The notes under the pieces are model-generated. The model saw nothing but the letters and a program-made list of their open reading frames with translations, ran no database searches and was not told the DNA's origin. From assembly GCA_022828125.1 (NCBI GenBank), contig JAJEJD010000015.1, forward strand, positions 83,424 through 147,423: a stretch of 64,000 bases of DNA, written 5' to 3'. Numbering within the stretch: the stretch's first letter is position 1; every line of letters begins with the position of its first letter. The stretch is from a bacterium (GTDB taxonomy: Bacteria > UBA8248). A program made the translations under genes and the position numbers. Below are positions 8,045 through 18,162 of this stretch, piece after piece.

Positions 8045-8149
8045 GGGAATAACCCTCGCTCCCCACCCCTCGTCTGGCATCCCCACCACGGGCCTGCTAG
8101 AATCGCCGCAGGTTTTGCCCCTTGATAACAAAAAGCGGAGGAACCGCCC

Positions 8150-9178
8150 ATGAAGGCCATGATCCTTAAAGAGTTCGGCGCGCCCCTCGTCTACGAGGAA
8201 GCGCCCGAACCCAAGATCGGCCCCCGCCAGGTGCTCGTCGAATCGAAGGCGAACGGCCTTTGCGCGACGGACCTGAAGATAGTGGACGGAAGCGTCAAGA
8301 CCGCCCCCACGCCCCTGATGCTCGGCCATGAGAATTCCGGCGTCGTGCTGGAAGTCGGCGCGGAAGTCGAATCCGTCGCCCCCGGCGACCGCGTGGTCGT
8401 CGTGAGCAAACAGACCTGCGGACGCTGCCGCATGTGCCGCCTGGGTCATGAGGAGATGTGCCTGAACTCGCCGGGACGGCTGGGCATCGAGATAGACGGC
8501 GGCTTCGGCCAGCTCGTCGCGGCGTCTGAGCGGAATCTCGTGAAAATCGGGGACAACGTCTCCCTGGCGGCGGCCTCCCTCATCGGCGGGACGCTCGGCT
8601 CCCCGCTCCACGCCATCCGCATGGCGCGGCCCGAACTCGGCGAGTGCGCCGTCATCTTCGGGGTCGGGGGACTGGGTCTGCACGCCCTGCAAATCCTCCG
8701 CCACCTGGGCGCGAACGTCATCGCCGTGGACGTGAAGGAGGAAAAACTCGCCAAGGCGCGCGAACTGGGCGCGTTCGAGACCGTGAACGCGATGGAGACC
8801 GACCCTGTGAAAGCCGTGATGGACATCACGAACGGTTTCGGGGCAGACATCGCGCTCGAGATCGTCGGCGGGGCCGCCGTGCCGCCCGTGCTCCAGCAGT
8901 GCATCGACCTGCTCCGGCCCGGCGGGCGGCTCGTCATCCTGGGCTACTCCTTCGGCCAGAAGGTGGAGATCGACCCCGCGCAACTCGTCTACAAGTGGAT
9001 ACAGATCGTCGCGTCGCACAACCACACCGTGCGCGACGTGAGCGATGCCGCGAGCCTGGTGAACGACGGCCGCGTGCGCGCCGTCATCACCGAGGAAGCC
9101 CCGATGCCCGACGCCAACGACGCGCTGGCCGCCCTGCGCGCGGGCGACCCGGTGGGCCGCATCGTTCTCACGTGGTGA
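8150..9178 (+). CDS. zinc-dependent medium-chain alcohol dehydrogenase
   Basis: The 342-residue chain shows the MDR architecture: catalytic-zinc ligands Cys38 and His60 with Glu61 (GHE), structural zinc Cys90, Cys93, Cys96 and Cys104, and the NAD(P) motif GVGGLG (171-176). It oxidises an alcohol or polyol, or reduces the aldehyde/ketone. RBS GGAGG lies upstream of ATG 8150. It is separated from the SDR by a REP palindrome, so it may be in the same or a separate unit. Confidence 0.88.
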   Translation: MKAMILKEFGAPLVYEEAPEPKIGPRQVLVESKANGLCATDLKIVDGSVKTAPTPLMLGHENSGVVLEVGAEVESVAPGDRVVVVSKQTCGRCRMCRLGHEEMCLNSPGRLGIEIDGGFGQLVAASERNLVKIGDNVSLAAASLIGGTLGSPLHAIRMARPELGECAVIFGVGGLGLHALQILRHLGANVIAVDVKEEKLAKARELGAFETVNAMETDPVKAVMDITNGFGADIALEIVGGAAVPPVLQQCIDLLRPGGRLVILGYSFGQKVEIDPAQLVYKWIQIVASHNHTVRDVSDAASLVNDGRVRAVITEEAPMPDANDALAALRAGDPVGRIVLTW

Positions 9179-9242
9179 GGCGACCGGCCCGATGAGATCA
9201 TACGACCTATATCAACCAACCAACGCATCCGCAGGAGGCAGC

Positions 9243-10634
9243 ATGTCGCATCGAATCGAAACCGACAGCATGGGCGAGATCGAGGTGCCCGGGGACAAAT
9301 ACTACGGCGCGCAGACGGCGCGCTCGCTCGTTCACTTCAAGATAGGCGGCGACCGCTTCCCGCGCGAGATCATCCGCGCGCTGGGGATTCTGAAGAAAGC
9401 CGCCGCGGTGACGAACGAGGAGTTGGGGATTCTCGATTCCGAGAAGGCTGCGCTCATCAATCAGGCGGCGGATGAGGTGATCGCGGGCGATCTGGACGCG
9501 CATTTCCCGCTCGTCGTCTGGCAGACCGGCAGCGGCACGCAGACGAACATGAACGCGAACGAGGTCATCGCGAACCGCGCCATCGAAATCGCGGGCGGCG
9601 AGATGGGCTCCAAGGACCCGATCCACCCCAACGACGACGTGAACAAGGCGCAGTCCTCGAACGACACCTTCCCGACGGCGATGCACATCGCGGCGGGCGA
9701 GCAGATGACGAAGAAACTCATCCCCGCCGTGGAGACGCTCCACAAAACGCTCGCGCAGAAGGCTGAGGCCTTCGATTCGATCATCAAGATCGGCCGCACC
9801 CATCTCATGGACGCCGTTCCCCTGACGCTTGGCCAGGAGTTCTCGGGCTACGCGCAACAACTCGAAAACGGCCTCGCGCGCGTCAGGATGTCGCTGGACG
9901 GCATCTACGAGCTGGCCCTCGGCGGAACGGCGGTGGGTACGGGCCTCAACACCCACCCCGATTTCGCGGAGAAGGCCGCCGCGAGAATCGCCGAGATGAC
10001 GGGGCTTCCCTTCCGCAGCGCACCGAACAAGTTCGAGGCGCTCGCCGCGCACGATGCGGTCGTCTTCGCGAGCGGTGCGGTGAAGACCCTGGCAGCGTCG
10101 CTCATGAAGATAGCGAACGACATACGGATGCTGGCGTCCGGCCCCCGGTGCGGGGTGGGCGAGCTTCTAATTCCCGAGAACGAGCCTGGCAGCTCCATCA
10201 TGCCCGGCAAGGTGAACCCCACGCAGAGCGAGGCGATGACGATGGTGTGCGCCCAGGTGATGGGCAACGACGTGGCCGTGAACGTGGGCGGCGCGACGGG
10301 GCATTTCGAGCTGAACGTGTTCAAGCCCGTGATGATCTTCAACCTGCTGAACTCCGTGCGCCTGCTGGCCGATGCGTGCGTTTCGTTCAACGAGCACTGC
10401 GCGGTGGGCATCGAACCCAACCGGCCGGCGATAGAGGGCTATCTCCAGAACTCGCTCATGCTCGTAACGGCGCTGAACCCCGTCATCGGCTACGACAACG
10501 CGGCCAGGGTGGCGAAAAAGGCGTTCACAGAAGGCGGCACCCTGCGCGACGCGGCCATCGCCCTCGACCTACTCACGGGCGAGGAGTTCGACGCCGCCGT
10601 CAAACCCGAGAACATGATCGGGCCGAGGGGGTAG
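9243..10634 (+). CDS. fumC: class II fumarate hydratase
   Basis: Start set at ATG 9243 ([16 protein letters not shown]), preceded by AGGAGG at 9233, rather than an earlier in-frame Met. The 463-residue length is normal for FumC. The family signature [11 protein letters not shown] appears near residue 317, and [14 protein letters not shown] near 100. It interconverts fumarate and (S)-malate in the TCA cycle. Together with aconitase at 14659 it gives the window two TCA enzymes, not adjacent. Confidence 0.95.
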   Translation: MSHRIETDSMGEIEVPGDKYYGAQTARSLVHFKIGGDRFPREIIRALGILKKAAAVTNEELGILDSEKAALINQAADEVIAGDLDAHFPLVVWQTGSGTQTNMNANEVIANRAIEIAGGEMGSKDPIHPNDDVNKAQSSNDTFPTAMHIAAGEQMTKKLIPAVETLHKTLAQKAEAFDSIIKIGRTHLMDAVPLTLGQEFSGYAQQLENGLARVRMSLDGIYELALGGTAVGTGLNTHPDFAEKAAARIAEMTGLPFRSAPNKFEALAAHDAVVFASGAVKTLAASLMKIANDIRMLASGPRCGVGELLIPENEPGSSIMPGKVNPTQSEAMTMVCAQVMGNDVAVNVGGATGHFELNVFKPVMIFNLLNSVRLLADACVSFNEHCAVGIEPNRPAIEGYLQNSLMLVTALNPVIGYDNAARVAKKAFTEGGTLRDAAIALDLLTGEEFDAAVKPENMIGPRG

Positions 10635-10660
10635 GCCCCGGTAATTTGTTCTCTCACCCC

Positions 10661-10688
10661 GCAGGGACAGGTCGCGACCTGTCCCTAC
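10661..10688. repeat. 28-nt REP palindrome (type A)
   Basis: Same palindrome as 8017-8044 with one change (GCAGGG in place of GTAGGG at the left end). It abuts the MITE copy at 10693. Confidence 0.85.
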
Positions 10689-10692
10689 AAAA

Positions 10693-10808
10693 GCAACCCC
10701 CCCTACCCCCCCTTGTCAGGGGGGTATAAAAAGGCGATGTGCCCTCGCTGGGCTGAGGGGGTTTTGCTTTTTCTTACCCCCCTGACAAGGGGGGGTAGGG
10801 GGGGTTGC
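10693..10808. mobile_element. 116-bp MITE-like element, full copy 2
   Basis: Same length and same terminal inverted repeats as the copy at 3186-3301, but the core is in the opposite orientation (TATAAAAAGGCGAT ... GAGGGGGTTTTGC). A CTTTTTCAACAGCCC tag follows at 10823-10837. Located between the converging fumC and luciferase-like genes, where its arms can act as a bidirectional terminator. Confidence 0.8.
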
Positions 10809-10857
10809 TCCTTTGGCAAAGGCTTTTTCAACAGCCCTTCCTTGGTAGGGTTTGACC

Positions 10858-11901
10858 CTACCTCTCCGCAAACCCCTCGAACGCCACTGGTATCTGCTGG
10901 ATGTCCTGAATCAGATCGGGCGGGAGATCGCGATCCGCCGTGGGGAGCATCCCCGCGTAGAGGGTGTCGACGCCGTTGCCGAAGCGCGTCTCTATCGCTC
11001 CCTTGATCTCCCCGTGCACGCCCACGGCGGCGAAAAGGCGCACGAGGTCGTCCGGAATCTCGCCCGCCAGCTCGCCCCATTTGCCCTCGCGCGTCATCTG
11101 CCTGAGCTTCCGGCCCAGATCGCCGTAGCCGTGCATCTCGAGCACCGGCCAGTAATCGGGCGTCGAGCCGTAAAAGCCGAGGCGCACCTTCACCTCATCC
11201 ATCCCGCGCCTGATGGTTTCCTCATCGCGCCCCGTGACGACGTAGCCCCCGCCGGTGATCTCGAAGTTCTCGCGCGTGATCCCGTTCTCCCCGAACCCTT
11301 CCGTGAGCCTCGGGAGGCAGAACTCCTCGAAATACCTGCTGGTGCAGAACGGATGCAGCCGGACGCCGTCGCACCGGCTCCCCGCGACTTTCAGCATCCC
11401 CGGCCCTACCGCCGCAATGGTGACGGGCGCCATCGGCTGGCCCCCGGAGGGCGGCGTGAAGGCGGGCGTCATGAGGCTGAACTGGTAGTGCTCGCCCTTG
11501 TAATCGAGTTTCTCCCCGCTTTGCCAGGCGCGCCATATCGCGCGGAGCGATTCCACGTATTCGCGCATCCTCGCTGCGGGCGCGCTCCAGGGCACGCTGA
11601 AACGCCGCACGTTGTGCGCCCGTATCTGCGGGCCGAGGCCCAGGACGAACCTTCCTTCCGAGGCGACCTGCAGGTCCCACGCCGCGTTCGCGCACATCAT
11701 GGGACTCCTCGGAAAAGCGATGGCCACGGCGGTCAGAAGCTCCACGCGCTTCGTCTCCACCGCTGCCACCGCCAGGGGCAGAAACGGGTGGTGCGCGTTC
11801 TCCATGGTCATCACGCCGTCATAGCCTGCCGCCTCGATTTCTCGCGCTGCGGGACCCGCTTTTTTCAGGTCATCCATCGGTAGGGTGGTCATGATACGCA
11901 T
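10858..11901 (-). CDS. LLM-class (luciferase-like, F420/FMN) oxidoreductase
   Basis: Start placed at ATG 11901, eight bases after AGGAG (minus strand); the frame extends 47 codons further upstream but that part has low-complexity composition. The 347-residue product has the TIM-barrel bacterial luciferase/F420 pattern: AREIEAAGYDGVMTMENAHHPFL, ASEGRFVLGLG (SEGRxxLGLG is a family hallmark) and VTIAAVGPGMLKVAG. Members use reduced flavin or F420H2 to oxidise or reduce small molecules. The substrate is unknown, and no F420 biosynthesis genes are seen in the window. Confidence 0.86.
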   Translation of the reverse strand: MRIMTTLPMDDLKKAGPAAREIEAAGYDGVMTMENAHHPFLPLAVAAVETKRVELLTAVAIAFPRSPMMCANAAWDLQVASEGRFVLGLGPQIRAHNVRRFSVPWSAPAARMREYVESLRAIWRAWQSGEKLDYKGEHYQFSLMTPAFTPPSGGQPMAPVTIAAVGPGMLKVAGSRCDGVRLHPFCTSRYFEEFCLPRLTEGFGENGITRENFEITGGGYVVTGRDEETIRRGMDEVKVRLGFYGSTPDYWPVLEMHGYGDLGRKLRQMTREGKWGELAGEIPDDLVRLFAAVGVHGEIKGAIETRFGNGVDTLYAGMLPTADRDLPPDLIQDIQQIPVAFEGFAER

Positions 11902-12040
11902 CTCGAAACTCCTGTCGTCGATAAAGAAAACGCCGCCGGGCGGCGGCGCGGCGCCATGATACACGATCCATCCCGCGCGCACATCGTGATATGATGGGGC
12001 ATCGAACACACGCTCAAGCGCACTCAATGGAGGAGCCTCC

Positions 12041-12790
12041 ATGGCCCAGCCGTGCCGTCTCGAATACCGGGGCTTTCACCAGCTCGAACTCGTGCGACAC
12101 GGGGGCGAGGAAATCCGTATCGGCGGGCAGCCCCGCGTTCTGCAGGAACCTCCGCCCAACGTGGCCTCGCGGCCTCCCGTCGATACGGTGCAGTACGTCT
12201 ACGCGAGGTGGGATGAAAAACGCGAGCGCGTGAAGCTGGTCGCCTCGACGACGGGGCATGAAACCCTGGACGGCGAAGAGGTGATGCGCGGCGAACCGGC
12301 GGCGCTCCTCGTAGGCATGGGAAGGCCCTACGAGAACAGGCCCAGGCACTACCACTGGGCGGACAGGCCCGAGCACAGGACGCTCATCCTGAGCCATTAC
12401 AACAGACAGCGAGTCGAATGGCGGCAAAGGCTGCGCGCGGATGCGGCGGTTTCTCCGGGCGGATGGCGTGAGATATCGCCGGATATGAGCGTCTCTTTTC
12501 TCGTATGGGGAGAGGAGGCGGCTCGTCTTGAGATCGAGGGCCGCGTGCGGAACGAAGACGCCGCGTCGCCGCTGCTTCTGGGCATGGGTCTCGACGGCGC
12601 GCCTCCCGAATCGGCTGATGTGGAGATCGCACCCGCCTCAAGGCCGGATCAGGCCTTCAACCTCAAATACGAGAGAAGATTCTCCCGCGATGAGGAGGGT
12701 TTTCACACCCTCTCCCTGTACGGAAAGACGGAAGGCATCTCCTGGACTGCTCTTCAAGGCGCGACGCTGCGCTATTCCACCCTTGGCTAA
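12041..12790 (+). CDS. conserved-looking protein of unknown function
   Basis: A 249-residue soluble protein beginning MAQPCRLEYRGFHQLELVRHG with RBS GGAGGAG just before the ATG. No signal peptide or membrane segment. The second half has alternating hydrophobic strands (MSVSFLVWGEEAARLEIEG), suggesting a beta-rich fold. It is divergent from the LLM gene; the 139-base gap contains a GC hairpin (CGCCGCC/GGCGGCG near 11930). It ends immediately before the PLP enzyme gene and is probably co-transcribed with it. I do not recognise the family. Confidence 0.65.
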   Translation: MAQPCRLEYRGFHQLELVRHGGEEIRIGGQPRVLQEPPPNVASRPPVDTVQYVYARWDEKRERVKLVASTTGHETLDGEEVMRGEPAALLVGMGRPYENRPRHYHWADRPEHRTLILSHYNRQRVEWRQRLRADAAVSPGGWREISPDMSVSFLVWGEEAARLEIEGRVRNEDAASPLLLGMGLDGAPPESADVEIAPASRPDQAFNLKYERRFSRDEEGFHTLSLYGKTEGISWTALQGATLRYSTLG

Positions 12791-12801
12791 GGAGCAAGGC
12801 G

Positions 12802-13935
12802 ATCAACGAATCCCATCAAGACCCCAAATTCCTGCATGACCTCGGCGTCCGCCGCGTCATCAGCGCGCGCACCCGCCAGACCGTCTTCGGCGGCTCGAAG
12901 CTGAGGCCTGAAATATGGGCCGCCATGCAGGAGGCGAACGCCGCCCAGGTGGACATGAACGAACTCCACGCAAAGGCGGGCGCGCGTATCGCGCAGATGA
13001 CGCAAAACGAGGCGGCCTACGTCACGAGCGGCTCCGCCGCAGGCCTCGCGCTAAGTGCTGCCGCCTGCATCACCGGCGGAAACCCGGCCCTCATGGACAA
13101 GCTCCCCTTCACCGACGGTCTCAAGAACGAGATCGTGGTCCACCGCTTCCAGCGGAACCACTACGACATCAACATCCGCCAGGCGGGGGCGCGGCTCGTG
13201 GAGATCGGCTCGCACCGCCAGACCCACCCCTGGGAGCTAGAGGAGGCCATCGGCGAGAAGACGGCGGCCGTCTTCTACTTCCCGGGTCAGTACATGGGCC
13301 GGAACATCCTGAAGCCGGAGACCATCATCGAGATCGCGCACGAGAGGAACGTGCCCGTGGTCGTGGACGCGGCGGCGCAGCTTCCGCCGTCCGCCAATCT
13401 CTGGCGCTACACCAAAGAGATGGGGGCCGACGCCGCCATCTTCAGCGGGGGGAAGAGCATCGGCGGACCGCAGAACACCGGAATCATCCTGGGCAAAAAG
13501 AAGATCGTCGATGCCTGCGCCATGATGGGAAGCCCCAGGTATTCGGTCGGACGGCCCATGAAGGCGGGGCGCGACGACATCGTGGGCCTGGTCCGCGCGC
13601 TCGAACATTACCTGGACGAGGGCGAGGCCGCCCAGTACGCCCACAACGAGCGGTGGTGCGAGTTCTTCATGGAGCGCACAGCCGGGATGAAAGGGTTATC
13701 CCCTCGCCTCAGACGCCCAAACGCCCTGGGACAGGATTTGCCCGAAGTCGTGATCGATATCGACGAGGAATCGCTCGGGAAATCGCGCGATGAGATCGCC
13801 GCTTCACTATGGGAATGCGAGGTGCGGGTGCAGGTCGGCGTATCGGGTGAATCGGAGATCTACATCTCCCCCGACCCGCTCACGGATGCAGACGCGGAAT
13901 ACCTCTGGGCGAGGTTTGTGGAGGTTGTGTCGTAG
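12802..13935 (+). CDS. SelA/DgaE-like PLP-dependent enzyme; start codon non-standard (ATC?)
   Basis: A fold-type I PLP protein of the family that includes selenocysteine synthase SelA and D-glucosaminate-6-phosphate ammonia-lyase. The Schiff-base lysine lies in FSGGKSIGGPQNTG. Coding similarity clearly begins before the first ATG (12925): the upstream in-frame segment reads KFLHDLGVRRVISARTRQT, the family's usual N-terminal arm. No ATG, GTG or TTG exists there; ATC 12802 sits seven bases after AAGGAG and is the best candidate, CTG 12832 the alternative. From 12802 the protein is 377 residues. It is shorter than true SelA (~460) and lacks its N-terminal domain, so an ammonia-lyase or aldolase-like role is more likely. 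Confidence 0.8.
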   Translation: MNESHQDPKFLHDLGVRRVISARTRQTVFGGSKLRPEIWAAMQEANAAQVDMNELHAKAGARIAQMTQNEAAYVTSGSAAGLALSAAACITGGNPALMDKLPFTDGLKNEIVVHRFQRNHYDINIRQAGARLVEIGSHRQTHPWELEEAIGEKTAAVFYFPGQYMGRNILKPETIIEIAHERNVPVVVDAAAQLPPSANLWRYTKEMGADAAIFSGGKSIGGPQNTGIILGKKKIVDACAMMGSPRYSVGRPMKAGRDDIVGLVRALEHYLDEGEAAQYAHNERWCEFFMERTAGMKGLSPRLRRPNALGQDLPEVVIDIDEESLGKSRDEIAASLWECEVRVQVGVSGESEIYISPDPLTDADAEYLWARFVEVVS

Positions 13936-13967
13936 GGGATGGATTCAGATTCGTGAATCGCTTCTCG

Positions 13968-13994
13968 TAGGGGCGGACCTGTGTGTCCGCCCGG
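13968..13994. repeat. REP palindrome type B upstream of the RAYT gene
   Basis: GGGCGGAC-CTGTGT-GTCCGCCC (13971-13992) preceded by GTA. Two more copies sit inside the RAYT reading frame (14263-14290 and inverted at 14358-14383). A head copy next to a transposase gene is typical of REP/RAYT units. Confidence 0.87.
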
Positions 13995-14004
13995 AGCATT
14001 CAAC

Positions 14005-14607
14005 ATGGACGTGAACCAAACTAGACGAAATTCATATCGGTTGGAGGGTTATGATTATTCCCGGGCGGGATGTTATTTCGTGACGGTTTGTGTGCAGGGC
14101 AGACAATGTCTGTTCGGCGAAATCATCGAAGGCGAGATGGTCTTGAACGACGCGGGGAAGTTGGTCGTCCATTGGTGGCACGAAACAGAGAACAAATTCC
14201 CCCATCTCGAATTAGATCAATATGTCCTTATGCCAAATCATATTCACGGAATCGTTGCGTTTGTAGGGGCGGACCTGTGTGTCCGCCCGGAACACAGAAA
14301 TATAAAACCAAACAATTGCCACCAGATAGAACAAGAACGAAAAGAACAAAATCAACAGGGCGGACACACAGGTCCGCCCCTACAGGAAATCATTCAATGG
14401 TTTAAGACGATGACCACGAATGAATATATCAAAGAGGTGAAATCCCGACGTTTCCCGCCATTCGAGAAACGCATCTGGCAACGATCATTTTACGACCATG
14501 TCATCCGTGATGAAAACGATCTCAACCGCGTCCGCGAATATATCCAGAACAATCCGTTGAAATGGTCGCTTGATGAGTATAACCCGGTAAACCAAACGCA
14601 ATCGTAG
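14005..14607 (+). CDS. REP-associated tyrosine transposase (RAYT, IS200-like Y1 family)
   Basis: A 200-residue single-domain HUH endonuclease: SYRLEGYDYSRAGCYFVTVC at the N-terminus, LDQYVLMPNHIHGIV with the HUH pair His79/His81, and the C-terminal WQRSFYDHVIRDENDLNRV region typical of RAYTs. RAYTs cut single-stranded REP DNA and are thought to spread REP palindromes as domesticated transposases. REP copies flank the gene on both sides, and two more lie inside it: 14263-14290 encodes VGADLCVRPE and 14358-14383 encodes GGHTGPPL. The segment 88-126 between them is therefore an insertion relative to the family core, yet the frame is kept. The stop TAG (14605-14607) is formed by the downstream palindrome. 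ATG 14005 is chosen over GTG 13981, which lies in the REP. Confidence 0.93.
   Translation: MDVNQTRRNSYRLEGYDYSRAGCYFVTVCVQGRQCLFGEIIEGEMVLNDAGKLVVHWWHETENKFPHLELDQYVLMPNHIHGIVAFVGADLCVRPEHRNIKPNNCHQIEQERKEQNQQGGHTGPPLQEIIQWFKTMTTNEYIKEVKSRRFPPFEKRIWQRSFYDHVIRDENDLNRVREYIQNNPLKWSLDEYNPVNQTQS
14263..14290. repeat. REP type B copy inside the RAYT reading frame
   Basis: GGGCGGAC-CTGTGT-GTCCGCCC at 14267-14288, identical in core to 13971-13992. Translated in the RAYT frame it gives VGADLCVRPE. Confidence 0.9.
14358..14383. repeat. inverted REP type B copy inside the RAYT reading frame
   Basis: GGGCGGAC-ACACAG-GTCCGCCC followed by CTAC: the reverse complement of the copy at 14263. Translated as GGHTGPPL. 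The two internal copies form a head-to-head pair ~70 bp apart. Confidence 0.9.
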
Positions 14608-14631
14608 GGACAGGTCGCGACCTGTCCCTAC
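14604..14631. repeat. 28-nt REP palindrome (type A) overlapping the RAYT stop codon
   Basis: Exact copy of the palindrome at 8017-8044. Its GTAG start supplies the RAYT stop codon. Confidence 0.9.
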
Positions 14632-14658
14632 GAAACCACCGAAAGGGTCGTCCCGCCT

Positions 14659-17367
14659 CTAATTCTCCCCGCTCTTCAGGAGTTGCCGCAGGACGTACTG
14701 CAGGATGCCGCCGTGCTGGTAGTAGGCCACCTCGTTGGGGGTGTCGATGCGCACGGTGGCGTCGAATACGATCGCCTGGCCGCCGCCCTCAGGCGTGGCG
14801 GTCACGCGAACCTCTTTCGCTTCGCCCTGCTCCACACCCTCAATGTCGAAGGTTTCGCGGCCCGTGAGTCCCAGACCCTCCGCCGAATCGCCCGGCTTGA
14901 ACTGGAGCGGCAGCACGCCCATCCCCACCAGGTTCGAGCGGTGGATGCGCTCGAAGCTCTCGGCGATGACGGCCCGGATGCCGAGCAGGCTCGACCCCTT
15001 GGCGGCCCAGTCGCGCGAGGAGCCCGTGCCGTACTCCTTGCCACCCAGGACGACGAGGGGGATCCCCGCCTCCTGGTACTGCATCGCCGCGTCGTAGATG
15101 GGCATGACCTCGTTCGTGGGGAAGTAGGTGGTGAAGCCGCCCTCGGTGCCCGGCGCCGCCCGGTTGCGCAGGCGCACGTTCGAGAAGGTGCCGCGCATCA
15201 TCACCTCGTGGTTCCCGCGGCGCGAGCCATAGGAGTTGAAATTATCTGGCAGCACGTCGTTCATCACCAGGAAATGCCCGCCCGGGCTGTCGCGCTTGAT
15301 GGAGCCGGCGGGCGAGATGTGGTCCGTCGTCACCGAATCGCCCAATAGTGCCAAGCAGCGCGCGCCTGCGATGTCCTCGACCGGCTCGGGTTCGGCCTTC
15401 ATGCCGTCGAAATAGGGAGCCTTCCGGATATAGGTGGACATGTCGTCCCAATCGAAAAGGCCGCCCTCGGGCGTGGGGATGCCCTGCCAGCGCAGGTCGC
15501 CCCGGAACACGTCGCCGTAGCTTTTCTGGAACATGTCAGCCTTCACGTGGTTCATCACCACGTCCTGTAGCTCGCTCTGCGTGGGCCAGATGTCTTTCAA
15601 GTAGACGGGGTTTCCATCCCCATCCTCGCCCAGGGGGTCTCGCGTGATGTCGAGGTCCATGCGGCCTGCGATGGCGTAGGCCACCACCAGGGGCGGCGAG
15701 GCCAGGAAGTTCATGCGCACCTCCGCGTGCACGCGGCCCTCGAAGTTCCGGTTGCCCGAAAGCACCGAGCAGGCGACCAGGTCGCCCTCGGCCACGGCCT
15801 GGGAGATGTGCGCGGGCAGAGGCCCCGAGTTCCCGATGCAGGTCGTGCAGCCGTATCCCACGTTGTGGAAGCCGAGCGCTTCGAGATAGGGCGTGAGGCC
15901 CGCGCTCTGAAGATATTCCGTCACCACCATCGAGCCCGGCGCGAGCGAGGTCTTGACCCAGGGCTTGGCTTTCAGGCCGCGCTCGGCGGCTTTTTTCGCC
16001 ACGAGGCCTGCGCCCAGCATGACGGTGGGGTTCGAGGTGTTCGTGCAGCTCGTAATCGCCGCGATGACGACCGCCCCGTGCGTTATCTCGTAGGTCTTCG
16101 TTCCATCGCGCACGGTGACGGCGGCGGGCGCCACGGCCGTGCCGCCGCCATCGCCTCCGCCGAGTTCCGTGAGCATCTTGTCCAGTTCGCGCTCGAAGGT
16201 GGCGCTCGCCTCGGTGAGGACGATGCGGTCCTGGGGCCGCTTGGGACCCGAGATGCTCGGGACGACGTCGCCGAGTTCAAGCTCCAGCGTGTCGGAGTAG
16301 ACGGCCTCGGGGGAATCCGCCTCGCGGAACATGCCCTGCGCTTTCGCGTAGGCTTCCACGAGCGCGATTTGCTCCGCCGGCCTGTTCGTGAGCTCCATGT
16401 ACTTGAGGGTTTCGCCATCGATGGGGAAGATGCCGCAGGTCGCGCCGTATTCGGGCGCCATGTTGGCGAGCGTCGCGCGGTCGGCGAGCGGCAGGTTGTC
16501 GAGACCCGGGCCGTAGAACTCGACGAACTTGCCCACGACGCCCTTCTCCCGCAGCATCTGCACGACCACGAGGACGAGGTCGGTCGCCGTGGCGCCCTCT
16601 CTCAGATCGCCCGAGAGACGGAAGCCCACCACGTCGGGAATGAGCATCGAGTAGGGCTGGCCCAGCATGGCGGCTTCGGCCTCGATGCCGCCCACGCCCC
16701 AGCCCAGGACGCCGATGCCGTTGATCATCGTGGTGTGCGAGTCCGTGCCCACGACGGTATCGGGGAAGGCGCGCGTGACGCCTCCTTTTTCGTCCGTCCC
16801 CACCACCGGGGCGAGGAATTCCAGGTTCACCTGGTGGACGATGCCGGTGTCGGGCGGCACCGCGCGGAAGTTGTCGAACGCATTCTGCGCCCAGCGCAGG
16901 AAGGCGTAGCGCTCGGTGTTGCGATCGTATTCGAGCTGCGCGTTGTTCTCGAGCGCCGTCTCGGTGCCGAACTCGTCCACCTGCACGGAGTGGTCGATCA
17001 CCAGGTCGACGGGCTGTAAGGGATTGATGAGGTCGGGGTCGCCGCCCAGGTCCTTCATGGCATCGCGCATGGCGGCCAAGTCCACCACCACGGGAACGCC
17101 CGTGAAGTCCTGCAGCAGCACGCGGCTCGGCATGAAGCCGATTTCTTTCGCCTCGGGGTTTTTCGCGTCCCAGGAGGCGAGCGCCTCGACGTCGGCGGCG
17201 CGCACGGAGCGCCCGTCCTCGTTTCTGAGGAGGTTCTCCAGCAGGACCTTCATGGCGAAGGGGAGCCGCGCGACGTCGCCCTTGTCATTCAGCGCGTCGA
17301 TTCTGTAGATTTCGTAGGTTTTCCCGCCGACTTCGAGTTGTGAGCGGGCGTTGAAGCTGTTGGTCAT
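14659..17367 (-). CDS. acnA: aconitate hydratase A
   Basis: A 902-residue monomeric aconitase/IRP-type enzyme that isomerises citrate to isocitrate with a [4Fe-4S] cluster. Cluster cysteines are visible in [15 protein letters not shown] and [15 protein letters not shown]. The C-terminal swivel domain contains [17 protein letters not shown], which binds substrate carboxylates. N-terminus [20 protein letters not shown] is normal and preceded by AGAGGTGAAAG. It is monocistronic as far as visible: a REP and the RAYT lie downstream, an AT-rich gap (17368-17603) upstream. Confidence 0.97.
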   Translation of the reverse strand: MTNSFNARSQLEVGGKTYEIYRIDALNDKGDVARLPFAMKVLLENLLRNEDGRSVRAADVEALASWDAKNPEAKEIGFMPSRVLLQDFTGVPVVVDLAAMRDAMKDLGGDPDLINPLQPVDLVIDHSVQVDEFGTETALENNAQLEYDRNTERYAFLRWAQNAFDNFRAVPPDTGIVHQVNLEFLAPVVGTDEKGGVTRAFPDTVVGTDSHTTMINGIGVLGWGVGGIEAEAAMLGQPYSMLIPDVVGFRLSGDLREGATATDLVLVVVQMLREKGVVGKFVEFYGPGLDNLPLADRATLANMAPEYGATCGIFPIDGETLKYMELTNRPAEQIALVEAYAKAQGMFREADSPEAVYSDTLELELGDVVPSISGPKRPQDRIVLTEASATFERELDKMLTELGGGDGGGTAVAPAAVTVRDGTKTYEITHGAVVIAAITSCTNTSNPTVMLGAGLVAKKAAERGLKAKPWVKTSLAPGSMVVTEYLQSAGLTPYLEALGFHNVGYGCTTCIGNSGPLPAHISQAVAEGDLVACSVLSGNRNFEGRVHAEVRMNFLASPPLVVAYAIAGRMDLDITRDPLGEDGDGNPVYLKDIWPTQSELQDVVMNHVKADMFQKSYGDVFRGDLRWQGIPTPEGGLFDWDDMSTYIRKAPYFDGMKAEPEPVEDIAGARCLALLGDSVTTDHISPAGSIKRDSPGGHFLVMNDVLPDNFNSYGSRRGNHEVMMRGTFSNVRLRNRAAPGTEGGFTTYFPTNEVMPIYDAAMQYQEAGIPLVVLGGKEYGTGSSRDWAAKGSSLLGIRAVIAESFERIHRSNLVGMGVLPLQFKPGDSAEGLGLTGRETFDIEGVEQGEAKEVRVTATPEGGGQAIVFDATVRIDTPNEVAYYQHGGILQYVLRQLLKSGEN

Positions 17368-17603
17368 CTTTCACCTCTTTCGGACGGGAAATCCGCCTCC
17401 CCGAGAAGCCACCGGGAAAACACCCCCCACCCCGTCAAGCGCTCGTTGCTTCCGAGGCCGGCCCCGGAGGCCAGCTCAGGGCAAAAGCTATAACTGATTG
17501 AATCATATTGGATTGCAGAAATACCGACTTTCTATTGATGAGATAATACCACAGATGGGCGCAAAGAACGAGGGCGATCCGAAACCCGCGCCCGGGAGCG
17601 TTC

Positions 17604-18038
17604 TTACGCTTCTTTGACGACCATATAGGTGGCCGAGGCGAAACAAATGAGCCTTTCCGCATCGTCCAGGATGCGGATTTCCCAAACGGAAGTCTTTCGC
17701 CCCAGGTGCAGGGCCTTCGCCTCGCCGACGAGGGTTCCCTCCTTCACGGGACGGACGAAGTTCACCTTCATCTCCACCGTCACCACCTCGGTGCCGACCG
17801 GGTAGCTCACGTAGCTGCCGACGCCGCCTACGGTGTCGGCGAGTGAGGCCAGCGCGCCGCCGTGGACGATCCCGAAGGGTTGATGCAGCTTCGGCTCCAC
17901 GGGCATCGCGACGCGGGCGAAGCCCTCTTCGGCTTCCAGAACCTCGAAACCCAGGAGATCGTTGAAATTCCCCTGCCAGCGGGCCTGGAACACCCGCTCG
18001 ACCTCTTCTCTCGTCCATGAGCGACCCATCGTCATCAC
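17604..18038 (-). CDS. PaaI-family hot-dog thioesterase
   Basis: A 144-residue single hot-dog protein with the PaaI/thioesterase pattern KLHQPFGIVHGGALASLADT (HGG with downstream Asp), then VTVEMKVNFVRPVKEGTLVGEA. It is predicted to hydrolyse acyl- or aroyl-CoA. The start could be ATG 18038 or the internal Met at residue 4. It stands at the edge of the accessory stretch. The 236-base gap downstream (17368-17603) is AT-richer and shows no gene. Confidence 0.86.
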   Translation of the reverse strand: MMTMGRSWTREEVERVFQARWQGNFNDLLGFEVLEAEEGFARVAMPVEPKLHQPFGIVHGGALASLADTVGGVGSYVSYPVGTEVVTVEMKVNFVRPVKEGTLVGEAKALHLGRKTSVWEIRILDDAERLICFASATYMVVKEA

Positions 18039-18162
18039 CTCAAACGCGCGCGCCTCGCGTGAGAGCCATGCGCGTGAAAAAAGTCCAGGAATTCACAGGA
18101 AAACCAACGACGAAACGGAACCTTCCCGGAAAGGCCGGAGAGCCTGCACGAAACGCCGCAAC

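Noticed and set aside
10713..11080. Short frames that read through MITE arms
   Set aside because: They translate the C/G runs as repeated Pro/Gly segments (PPLPPLVRG type) and have no independent support.
12802..13935. SelA-like protein as the selenocysteine synthase that would explain the selenoprotein
   Set aside because: It is too short and lacks the SelA N-terminal domain; relatives are ammonia-lyases and similar enzymes. It is not evidence for Sec machinery.
15727..17019. 430-codon open frame on the plus strand
   Set aside because: Antisense to aconitase; no protein-like motifs.
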